Below are positions 35,375 to 45,849 of a DNA stretch of 64,000 nucleotides, in pieces (positions within the stretch are counted from its first letter, which is position 1; the number at the start of each line of letters is the position of its first letter). The position numbers were made by a program, and so were the translations under genes. This DNA is from Antedon bifida (Eukaryota; Echinodermata; Crinoidea; Comatulida; Antedonidae): NCBI GenBank assembly GCA_963402885.1, contig OY727095.1:31253001-31317000 (forward strand), read 5' to 3'. Under the pieces are notes generated by a model that was not told where the DNA came from, searched no databases, and worked only from the letters and a program-made list of their open reading frames with translations.

Positions 35375-36439
35375 GTAAGTATTTGATGGGTTATTGCTTC
35401 ATTAAATAAGAATTAATTATAGGGAGTTAGGCCAAATATGTACTCATGTGTGACTGTGGAGTGATGGGGCTGTACCATGCTTACCCAGTCGGCATAAAAT
35501 GTTGGGCCAAGTGGACTAAAAACGATCTCTCGTAAAGTAATTAATTTGTCGGCAAATATCAAAGGATCAGTTAGTTCGGTTTGCTTTGATGGGATATGGT
35601 TGTAAATTATCTTGTTTTTTGGTAATAAATAATAATGGAAAACTAATTATATACTTAGATTTTAGCATTATTTGTGTCAAATAAGCGTTTAGAATGATAT
35701 ATAAATAATTAGTTTTTCCTTTACTTTCTGTCACATCAATATTAAAGCAATTTATACTTGATGGTAAAAAACCCAACTACTCTATATTATATGCTTCAAT
35801 AAATATTGCTATGGTAGGCCTACTCTTTTCTATTAATTTAGAATGAGCTAGAATGTATAGGATAGTTTATTAATATTAGTGTATTCATGTTATAGAAGAA
35901 ATAGAAGTAAACTGATAAAAAAGTTCAGAATATCATATCAACCTCTCTCTTCAATCTGGTTTTTAAATTGTATAAATTTATTTTTTTCACTGTTTTTTAA
36001 AGTTGAACTACAAGTTATCTAGCTTTATCAATACTAGAAATTTGCATCATATAAGACTGATAGAGTACTTAAAAACAGACAGGAACTCGTCGAATGGAAA
36101 GTCTCAGCTCATAATGTGTATTATAATTCAGGTATCTGTTTCATATAAAAGAAAAATCAGGTGAAACATGAGTCATGAAAAAAGGGAGAGAAATGATAGT
36201 TATATTACATAATTTATATGTAAATTATGTACCGGGTATAGGTCTTTCAATTCAAAGTATTTACAGGCTATACTTTGTATAAATATCTCTTTTCAGTCTC
36301 TTTTTCAGGGTTCAATTAACCACAATAACTATTGTGTTGTAAACAGAGAGACACAAAACCTAGAATTTCTGCAAATTGATAGAAATTAGAATAGCATTTT
36401 AGAAAAAAGTTCATAACCGATGTCTCAAAATAAAATATC

Positions 36440-36560
36440 ATTGTAGCTTAGCTAGAGCTCACTCCATGGTTGAGTGCAATCTGTGGGATTTGCTGTATGA
36501 GGCAATTAGGGGATTGAATTCCATCCAGAGATCAGGTACAATAATGCTGCTAATTAATTA
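36440..36560 (+). repeat. tRNA-like SINE segment of a second type
   Basis: GTAGCTTAGCTAGAGCTCAC has an A-box form (TAGCTTAGCTAG), and about 60 bases later GGGGATTGAATTCC is a weak B-box. It differs from the main SINE family of the window. It may be a tRNA-derived SINE or a decayed tRNA pseudogene. Confidence 0.35.
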
Positions 36561-36754
36561 CAAGCCTGGAGTGATAGAACCCGTAGTTAAGGAGTCGGGA
36601 CTCCCTCTAAGAAAGCAGAGGAAAAGTATGCATGATTGTCATGCATCCACGTTCATTAAGATATTCTGTGTAACTTTATCCTTGCAAAATATGTGAACAT
36701 CTATTAAAATCTAGAGATACTGTATATATAAATTTCAATAAATACTGTTTGTAT

Positions 36755-36900
36755 ATCAATCAATCAACATTTATTAGTTTCTATCAATGGTAAAGCAATG
36801 AGACAATACAAAAATACCATTAATAGAGGATCTTGCAAGAAGAGATTTCTTGTCACGTAAGACCCATAAACGAAAAGAAAAAAATACATATAAAATAAAA
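36755..36900 (-). repeat. Probable LINE 3'-end fragment, minus strand
   Basis: AATCAATCAACATTTATTAG is followed by AATACAAAAATACC and GACCCATAAACG, blocks that resemble those at 14209-14360. Confidence 0.35.
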
Positions 36901-37147
36901 AAGTCATGACAAAAAATCAGTTTTAATGTCTAGTTTGAGTAACATTATAACATAATAACCCTTCTTTGGAACACACTTGTTCAGTGAACACCCATATTAA
37001 GGGGACACTTTTCCATAAAATGAATGAAGAGAAATATGTTTTAACACTACAGCCAACCCCTATTCAAGGTACACCTATTAAGTGGAGAGTTTGGTTGGGT
37101 ACCAAGAAGGTCCCTTTAATAAGTGTTCTACTTTATGCTCTTTTTAA

Positions 37148-37205
37148 AATGAAATTCAATTCAAACTTTATTATCCCAAACTGGGAAATTCATAAAACGA
37201 TTGCT
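37148..37205 (-). repeat. Probable SINE/LINE tail, minus strand
   Basis: ATTCAATTCAAACTTTATTA followed by TCCCAAACTGGGAAATTC has the small CCCA..TGGG hairpin and T-rich border of known retrotransposon 3' tails read in reverse. Confidence 0.3.
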
Positions 37206-38716
37206 ATTGTTTAATGTTTCATAATAATTGTTAAATTGGAAAATATTCATTAGGATCTTAAAAATGGATTGTTACAATTTATTTCCCATTGTTTGGTATT
37301 TCTAGTCATGATGAGTAATTTTGAACAGACTTACAATTTTTGGTTGAATATTAAAATTGTTTCATCTGATAAGCAATGATAAAAGAAAGATTAGAAATAT
37401 GGAAAGAAAACATAAACAATCCGGTGTCTATCTATTATGAATGGGCTTTCTCGTCCGTTACTCAATTTAATAAAGTTTTTGACACGATAACTGATAACTT
37501 CACGCATGAACACTTGAAGAATTAACTGTTTAATCGATTGAAAATCATTTCTTACTGCGTGCCAACACTTGTTACAAATAGTGTTAATTTTTCATTAGAA
37601 AGATACTATTTGTTTTGATTTAATGTTGAACCTGTAAAGGATTCAATTTATGAATACCTTAAGAAGAGGACACAAAGCTGAATGTTAAACAACAGCTCTT
37701 GTGAAGGTCGAGGAGGAATATTAACGCTTTTCAAGAAGTTTACTGAGGCTTATAAACCACTATATTGAAAACAATTAATGTTTATACAGAACAGCTCGAA
37801 AAGACAACAAACACTTCTTCTTGTCTATAGTAGCAATACCGTGATAATTAACATGTGTGAAAATATTTATTAACAAAAAAATATTAACAGTATTTCAACC
37901 TGTACAATAGATTAAAGAAATATTGTCTGTTGTTACTATTCTATTGAAGAAATGATAATATTTAAATGATTTTATTTATCCAATTTGTTCCAACATGTTG
38001 CTCTCACTGTCAATCACAAATTCTAACCAAAAAATGACAACTAAAAAATATATAATATTAATACTGTATAATAATATTAATTTAATTTAGAAATGCTATA
38101 CAGCAATGCTGGAAACTGTTCCTGTTTGTTAGCTTACACCTAAAATATGGCCTTAATATTTAGTAACATAATGATATTTAAAAATGGATTTACTTTATTA
38201 AAATTATCAAAATAACTGCAATGCTATTATAAAGTAATTTTAGCATTTTGTGTTTATTAACTGAAAAATACTAATGTACATTTATGCTTTGGGTTGTGTT
38301 TTTTACCCCAACGTAAAAGAGGCGATACTCTTTAAAGTTTGTGACAGTATCTTTATATTACCCCAGGCAGCAACCAATGCACTGTTATATAGCGTGTCAC
38401 TTTTCTTTTCTGGGGAGTAAAAAAACAACTATAAACTTCACACCCCACCGCTTTAGCTTATTTTTTACTTGCCGAAATTCATACCAATTTGGACAAGTAA
38501 TAAATTCCTTCCTACCAGGGTATTAATAATGATGGATATTTAAATTTGTATAGCTTCTAGCTATATTAAATTGATGTTTAAATTCTTGTTATTTTCCGGA
38601 TCTGGATTATATTCATCGATTATCATCTTAAATTCAAGCAATTTAAAATTCCCAGAGAATATTGAGTGTTAAGTTGGAGAATGTTCAAAGAACCGACCGC
38701 TATATCAATAGTAGGG

Positions 38717-39943
38717 TAGGAAGGAGGGGTTACCGTGCACCCCCATGATGTATTTTTTTAATGTACATTTTTGTAATCCTTAATATATATAATTAACATT
38801 TTTTGATGTTCCCAAGACGAAATATTGTCCCATGGGGTTTTTTGGGGGCCATTTTGGTGGCCATCTTGGATTTATCAAAATCCCAAATATAGACGGTACT
38901 CGACAAAGAGTGATCATAGAAGTCTGATTTTGGTCTTAAATTGTTCAGAATATGCACATTTCTATGTACTATAATGAAAAGTTTTCGTTCAAAATGGCCG
39001 GAAATGCCACTTTTGACCTTTGACCTTGTTTTTACATAAGGGTCATATCTCGGTAACCCCTGGTCATAAAGATTTTATTTTTGTCATAAATTGTTCAGAA
39101 TATCCATATTTATATTAGCTTTAATGAAACATATTTTTGAAATTTGGCGGGAAATATCACTTTTGACCTTTGACATTATTGCACGACGATTTTCACAATA
39201 ATTTTGACTATTTTTGTATTTGTTCTATATCTTGACAACCAGTGGTCATAGAGGTTTGATTTTGGTCTTAATTTGTTCAGAATATGCACATTTCTATGTA
39301 CTATAATGAAAAGTTTTCGTTCAAAATGGCCGGAAATGCCACTTTTTGACCTTTGACCTTGTTTTTACATAAGGGTCATATCTCGGTAACCACTGGTCAT
39401 AAAGATTTTATTTTTGTCATAAATTGTTCAAAATATCCATATTTATATAAGCTTTAATGAAACATATTTTTGAAATTTGGCAGGAAATATCACTTTTGAC
39501 CTTTGACATTATTGCATGACGATTTTCACAATAATTTAGACTGTTTTTGTATTCGCTCTATATCTTGACAACCAGTGGTCATATAGGTTTGATTTTGGTC
39601 TTATATTGTTCAGAATATGCACTTTTCTATGTACTATAATAAAACATTTTCATACAAAATGGCCAGAAATACAACTTTTGACCTTGTTTTCACCTGAGGG
39701 TCATATCTCGGTAACCCTTGGTCATAAAGATTCTATTTTTGTCTATTTTTTTTAAGAATATCCATATTTATATAAGCTTTAATGAAACATATTTTTGAAA
39801 TTTGGCGGGAAATATCACTTTTGACCTTTGACATTATTACACGACGATTTTCACAATAATTTATACTATTTTTAGTTTCAACCAGTGGTCATAGAGGTTT
39901 GATTTTGGTCTTATATTGTTTAAAATATGCACTTTCCTATGTA
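38717..39943 (+). repeat. Left arm of a 5.4-kb inverted-repeat (foldback-type) composite
   Basis: Starts TAGGAAGGAGGGGTTACCGT and is the inverted counterpart of 43048-44151. The outer 220 bp of the two arms differ at only a few positions. The inner part is itself tandemly repeated with a period of about 332 bp: GTTCAGAATATGCAC recurs at 38943, 39275 and 39608, and a diverged version at 39918. Each period holds two ACTTTTGACCTTTGAC blocks. The arm is cut off at 39943 where LINE-derived sequence begins. Long arms with internal tandem repeats resemble Foldback elements, but no transposase is visible. Confidence 0.88.
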
Positions 39944-42046
39944 AGCACTCTCCAGTAATTTTGTATCGGCTCTCGACTGCTATCATAGTGGCTTTAACTG
40001 CTTTGGTCAACCTGAGTCGTCAACCTTCTATTGTTGTGCACAGACAGCAGCGCAAGCTTAAGGAAATCAATCACGTTGAGTTCTGTGATGATATTCGTTC
40101 ATCATCACTGTTACTCAATCCTTCTGACTGCCTAAACACCCTATAGTCCAACAATACAATTCTCTTCTTGGAAATCTTCTTGACAAACATGCGCCTGTGG
40201 TTGACCGTAAAATCACTTTACGTCCCCATGCCCCATGGTACAACGACCATCTTCGGAGTGAGAAACGTCTAAAGTGTATTGCATTGCAGAGAGAAAGTGG
40301 AAGAAGTCAAATAGCAGTACTGATAAACAGTCTTATCATCGTTCCTGTCGTGACTACTCATTACACCTTACTGAAGCAAAGAAACAGTATCACACTACTC
40401 GTTTTCAGAAATGCGATCAGTGTAACCTTTTTCATCTCGTCAACGAACTTACAGATCCAGGTGATGGTTTTGCCTTCATATGCTGAACCAGATGCCCTCA
40501 CTGAAGAGTTTGCTGATTTTTTTATAAAATTCAGAAGGTCAACGACCATATCTTTGTCAGTTCAAGTGTCGATTTACCTCCGGAACCTGCAGTGCAATCA
40601 CCAGCTACTTCAAGTCTGGAAAACTGGGATGTTTTAAAATCAGAGAACATATTGGAAATAATCATGGCATCTCGCACACGATCATGTGACCTTGATCCTC
40701 TTCCTACATCCTTGCTGAAAACCCACATAAATGAGCTCATAATGTGTATAACATCCATTATAAAAACCTCATTTTCAACAGGTAAATTGCAATCACACTT
40801 AAAGCACGCCACCATCACTCATATAATTAAAAAACCTAAGCTGGATCACAATATACTTTCTAACTACCGGCCGATCTTAAACATTTCCTTTCTTTCCAAG
40901 GTGCTTGAAAGAATTGCAAGCATACAGCTTCAGAATTACCTTGCAGAAAATAAACTTATCGGAAACTGCTGGAATAGTGCATACAGGGCCAACCACAGTA
41001 CTGAAACAGCACTGGTCCGTTTGCACAATGATTTGATTAGGGCCATTGATACTGGTCACGAAGTTCTTTTAGTTCTATTGGAATTCTGCTTCTTTTGATA
41101 CTGTCAACCATTCTCTTCTACTTCATCGTCTCAAATCAATGTATGATATCTCTGGCAAGGTCCTCACTTGGATTGAGTCGTATTTAGTTTCTCGCACATA
41201 TGCCATTAATCCATTTCATCATCACTCAGTTTGTCATGCGGCGTTCCTCAAGGATCCGTTATTGGACCCCTTTTTTTTATCTTATACACCACTCCACTAG
41301 AATCATTAATAAATGCACATGGTCTAAACTGCATGCTCTATGCTGACGATACACAGCAGCTGTATTTGGATTTTTCACCCTGTAATCTTCATAATACAAT
41401 GTCTAAAATCTCTGCATGTTTGAAAGACATACACACATGGTCATTCAATCATCTGCAACTTAACATACAGAAGACAGAGCTTATTCATATTACATCACGA
41501 TTCCGAAAATCTCTGCCATTGCAACCATCTTCTGTATAGAACTTAAACCATCCCCAAAAGTTTGAAATCTTGGGGTTTACATGGATTCCCACTTGCGGAT
41601 GGATGCTAACATGTCATTCTGCTATGGTTGGGATTAGGAAGATTGGTCAAATTCGTAGGTTTCTGGATAGGGAAACAACTACACGACTTATGCATGCCTT
41701 TATATCATCACGTCTGGACTACTGTAACAGTATTCATGTCGCACTGCCCAAGACTCTGCTTAGGTAAAGGAGCGCGTCAACTTCAAGATATAAATCTCTT
41801 CATGCCCTTGCACCGAGGTACATCGACAATGTTCTCACTCCACAATCATTATGTCGCAATCTTCGTTCCAATTCTCAGAATCGTCTTGTTCCTGCTAAAG
41901 TGAAGACCATCTCATATGGTCACCGTGCATTATCTTATGCAGCTCCTATGCTTTGGAATTCTCTTCCAAACTACATTAAAGATGCACAGTCAGTGGTTCT
42001 TTTTAAGAGGCTTCTTAAGACTTATTTGTTTAATAAAACATATTAA
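39944..42046 (+). pseudogene. Broken CR1/L2-like LINE (retrotransposon), plus strand
   Basis: This 5'-truncated copy encodes the end of the endonuclease-RT linker and most of the reverse transcriptase, with several frameshifts. Recognisable pieces in order are: linker with LDKHAPVVDRKITLRPHAPW-type residues (about 40165-40240), RT fingers with HATITHIIKKPKLD and LSNYRPILNISFLSKVLE (40805-40905), a GVPQGSVIGPLFFILY block (41240-41290), the catalytic YADDTQQLY (about 41339-41365) and thumb NHLQLNIQKTELIHI. The C-terminus reads ALSYAAPMLWNSLPNYIKDA, ending in FKRLLKTYLFNK. The YADD motif is intact but the frames are not, so the copy is dead. It entered the left arm of the inverted repeat and lies inside Slit intron 3 on the sense strand. 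Confidence 0.88.
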
Positions 42047-42206
42047 TCCCCTTTTTCTCCTTTACCATGCCACCTAGATTGTTTTAGATCTAATTTAGTA
42101 GGGCAGGAGGAGCCTGAGTCCGGGATGACCGAGACACAACTGGTGCTGACCGGGGTTCAATTAGACCGATCTCTGGTTAGCGATGAAGGTGTACCCCCTT
42201 ACTATA
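42047..42206. other. LINE 3' untranslated remnant at the tail-to-tail junction
   Basis: This spacer between the two LINE C-termini contains CTGACCGGGGTTCAATTAGA and GGCAGGAGGAGCCTGAGTCC. It probably belongs to the 3' untranslated region of one or both LINEs. No poly(A) or short-unit tail is clear. Confidence 0.4.
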
Positions 42207-42741
42207 TCAGAAAATGTGAGTTTTGAATAGTGACTTAAAAGTGCTCAATAATGATGTTTGTTTAATGTTCAAAGGTAGGTGGTTCCAGAACCTAGGTCCA
42301 GCAATACTGAAAGTCCGATCTCCCCAACTATGTTTGCGCCTCGGAATATCCAGTAGTACCTGATTACTAGATCTTAGTTCTCGCTTTCTCTCCTTGATTG
42401 TAAATAATTCTGAGAGGTATTGGGGAGCGCAACTATTTAGGCATCTGAACACCAGCAGCATGATCTTAAATTGAACGCAACTCCACTCCAAATATGATCG
42501 CCTCGGTCTTTTCATAATTAAGCTTGAGGAAGTTTAAGCCCATCCATGTCCTACTCTCAGCAGTGCAGGCTTCTAAACGTTTTACGGCGGTCAGAATCTC
42601 AGTCTGACGAGGCCTGACAGAAACATAAATTTGTATATCATGAAGTTGGCCAGGAATATGTCCTCTATACATTTGACCCTGGAGGGTTAAATGAAGGCAC
42701 GTCCTCTTTTTTGGAAATTTCCTGATGTTTAAAAAAAGCAT
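42207..42741 (-). pseudogene. Second broken CR1/L2-like LINE, minus strand
   Basis: Read on the minus strand, this fragment starts in the RT palm with LHDIQIYVSVRP, a mutated form of the (Y/F)ADDxQxY catalytic box. It continues VKRLEACTAESRTWMGLNFL and KLNYEKTEAIIFG (thumb). After a frameshift it ends with VFRCLNSCAPQYLSELF and the typical WGDRTFSIAGPRFWNHLP plus FKSLFKTHIF end. It is shorter and a different lineage from the plus-strand LINE, whose C-terminus it faces. Loss of the ADD residues and the frameshift mean it is inactive. Confidence 0.85.
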
Positions 42742-43047
42742 GTGGTCACCCTAGGTCCGTTTTACACTGGTATGAACCATGGGAATGGTGACAGGACAGT
42801 GTTCAATGGGTTTTAAATGAGTAATTTATGTACACCTTCATATACATAGTTTTATTTTGAAAACAGAAAAATTCTTACTATATAATTAGAATTTTGTGAA
42901 AATTGAGGTCCTCACTCCTGAGGATGATCAAAGCATATTGATCGAAACGTCAAGAAACTCAACAGTTCTTTTCAGAACTAATATACGTGGTGTACCGCAA
43001 ACTTTATATTAAAATTGAGGTCAAGGATTAAATGTGACAATACTAAA
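42742..43047. other. Inner spacer of the composite with a hammerhead-like motif
   Basis: CTGAGGA at 42918-42924, a potential GATCAA/TTGATC stem, and GAAAC at 42944-42948 followed by GTC resemble the hammerhead ribozyme core (CUGANGA, stem II, GAAAC). Such motifs are known in Penelope-like and other retroelement repeats. Stems I and III were not confirmed. The rest of the spacer shows no coding remnant. Confidence 0.4.
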
Positions 43048-44151
43048 ATTTATGACCATTTCTTGAAATAAATATTTATTAGAGTGGATAGAAACATGTA
43101 TGATTTTAACAATTTAAGATAAAAATAAATTCTTTATAACCAAGGGTTACCGAGATATGACCCTCAGGTGAAAACAAGGTCAAAGGTCAAAAGTTGTATT
43201 TCTGGCCATTTTGTATGAAAATGTTTTATTATAGTACATAGGAAAGTGCATATTCTGAACAATATAAGACCAAAATCAAACCTATATGACCACTGGTTGT
43301 CAAGATATAGAACGAATACAAAAACAGTCTAAATTATTGTGAAAATCGTCATGCAATAATGTCAAAGGTCAAAAGTGATATTTCCTGCCAAATTTCAAAA
43401 ATATGTTTCATTAAAGCTTATATAAATATGGATATTTTGAACAATTTATGACAAAAATAAAATCTTTATGACCAGTGGTTACCGAGATATGACCCTTATG
43501 TAAAAACAAGGTCAAAGGTCAAAAAGTGGCATTTCCGGCCATTTTGAACGAAAACTTTTCATTATAGTACATAGAAATGTGCATATTCTGAACAAATTAA
43601 GACCAAAATCAAACCTATATGACCACTGGTTGTCAAGATATAGAACGAATACAAAAACAGTCTAAATTATTGTGAAAATCGTCATGCAATAATGTCAAAG
43701 GTCAAAAGTGATATTTCCCGCCAAATTTCAAAAATATGTTTCATTAAAGCTAATATAAATATGGATATTCTGAACAATTTATGACAAAAATAAAATCTTT
43801 ATGACCAGGGGTTACCGAGATATGACCCTTATGTAAAAACAAGGTCAAAGGTCAAAAGTGGCATTTCCGGCCATTTTGAACGAAAACTTTTCATTATACT
43901 ACATAGAAATGTGCATATTCTGAACAATTTAAGACCAAAATCTGACCTCTATGATCACTCTTTGTCGAGTACCGTCTATATTTAGGATTTTGATAAATCC
44001 AAGATGGCCACCAAAATGGCCCCCAAAAAACCCCATGGGACAATATTTCGTCTTGGGAACATCAAAAAATGTTAATTATATATATTAAGGATTACAAAAA
44101 TGTACATTAAAAAAATACATCATGGGGGTGCACGGTAACCCCTCCTTCCTA
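43048..44151 (-). repeat. Right arm of the inverted-repeat composite
   Basis: Inverted counterpart of the left arm. Its outer end, CCCCTCCTTCCTA at 44139-44151, mirrors TAGGAAGGAGGGG at 38717. It carries the same roughly 330-bp internal periodicity and GTCAAAGGTCAAAAGTG blocks. It extends further inward than the left arm because no LINE has cut it. Paired arms could form a hairpin stem of about 1 kb in the Slit primary transcript. Confidence 0.88.
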
Positions 44152-44655
44152 CTAGACTACAACTCTTTCAAACATTCAAACGTATTAATTTTTAAAGATA
44201 GGATAGGATAGAGGGCTGCCAATGGAAGTGGGATCTGTAATGGTCTAAAAATAGCAAGCCATTTTTAAAGAGACACTTCCAATTGCACCTCTAGGCCTAA
44301 TACTGAAATAGATCATGTTAGAGATGAAAGAAAGAAAATCTGAAAAAACTACAATGATATACTTGATGATATACTATAAGAGATTAGTATTTACAGACAT
44401 TTAATGAATAAATCAAAACATTTAATATTTCCATGTTTTCGTATCTGAAGACGTACAAGTTTCGGAAAACAATTAACATCATCCGCATGAATTCTTCTAG
44501 ATAGGTAGCTATGTAAAATATAGAATAGTGTATAAACGTAGAGATAAACTCTTGTTATTTCTATGTATGTTCTATAATACAATTAATTATATTAAAAGAG
44601 TTATGTGTTTAATATTTTTATTTCAATTGTTTTTTTTTTAATTTCTCTTTCTCAG

Positions 44656-44727
44656 GCGGTTGAACAACAACAAATTGCAAAGTTTACCAGAACTATTGTT
44701 TACGCAAACGGAACATTTGCACAGACT
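44656..44727 (+). CDS. SLIT: Slit, coding exon 4 (LRR 3 of domain D1)
   Basis: A third 72-nt phase-2 LRR exon, after the 9.3-kb intron. The translation RLNNNKLQSLPELLF then TQTEHLHRL corresponds to human RLNRNHLQLFPELLF and its KLYRL ending. PELLF is a good Slit D1 signature. The acceptor is TTTCTCTTTCTCAG and the donor GTAAGT at 44728. The next expected LRR (family pattern DLSENxIxxIPRKAF) was not found in the remaining 19 kb, so the gene continues outside the window. Confidence 0.93.
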
Positions 44728-45694
44728 GTAAGTACTAATAATTCAATTATTTGAAAAATTGTTTATCGGATTTATCACGAATAAGAATGAATTTTTATTT
44801 TCCCAGAGACATTGAAACTGAAATTGTTTCAAATTGACGTAACAAGTTTTGAATTTTATCCCATTTTATGCTTCTTTTGGGATTTCTGTGAATTCTTGCT
44901 TGATGTTGCTGTTATATATATGAAATACTTATTAAGTTGAAAGATTATAAATCAGATATTTTGTTCACAAACAAGTCTGTGTTTCTGTAAGATAAAGTTA
45001 ACAATCAGATTGCATGCATTATTATTTGTGAAATCGACATAAACTCCTTCAAATTTCCAACAATTCTCATATTGACCTTTTTCTACAATGAGAAAACCAA
45101 ATATATCCTTTTTGTACATTTCAGTATACAAACACATAGGCCTGTATGGATTACGTATGTAATGTAGGGAGTAAACATTTTAAAAACTCATGTATTTTGT
45201 TTCCAAAAGTCCTCCTTTTTAGATTTATTTCATGCTGTTTTTATCATTTTATGTTGAAGGAAGCCAGTAGATGATTAAAGCAGAATTGAATGTGTTAATG
45301 TTTCCTCCAATTTCAAAGAACTTCCAGATTTGGGGAAATTTCAAAGTTCCGATAGGAAGCTTGAATTGTGCTTATTAAAGTGGCACTGCATTATTAAACT
45401 TAGCCAAATTTATTCTGTGTACTCAACAATCAGCCCTCCACAGAATAAGAAATAAATTAATATCATAACCCTTTAAATATGTAATGATGTTTATTATAAC
45501 AGAAAGTTAGGCACTTTAAGCGTTTACGCTAATTGTGTAATAAATTCTGGATTTAGAAAGTTTGTTTTTAATCAACTCTGTGTGCAATGAATGTCAAATA
45601 AACATATCTTACATTTTGTATTTAAATTTACTCAATGATGTTGCACTTTGTATAAGTTCCTTGGTTTATGGTTTCAAACTGCTATTACAAGAAG

Positions 45695-45849
45695 GTTCTA
45701 TCAAACTTTATGTGACAAAAAATGTGATGTGCCCATATATAGGCATGATGATGTCATATCACTATCATATTTAAGCATATCACTATATTATATTTGGGCA
45801 CATCACACTTTTTTCGTCAACCTAGTTTTTGAGAGTGTAGACAGAGCAT
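45695..45849. repeat. PIF/Harbinger-like palindromic MITE, copy 5
   Basis: The left terminus lacks the first 14 bases (it starts at TTCTATCAAACTTTATGTGA). The right end is GTGTAGACAGAGCATT. The interior has an extra ATATCACTA segment. Confidence 0.85.

Larger units (their letters stand above)
35375..44655 (+). other. Slit intron 3, about 9.3 kb, with a large composite insertion
   Basis: Donor GTAAGT at 35375, acceptor TTTCTCTTTCTCAG ending at 44655. Its main content is the inverted-repeat composite at 38717-44151, which ends only about 500 bp before exon 4. Smaller elements are a SINE-like segment (36440) and probable LINE tails (36755, 37148). The stretches 35375-36430 and 37210-38710 hold nothing I recognise; frames at 35567, 36466, 36966 and 38341 look non-coding. 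Confidence 0.85.
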
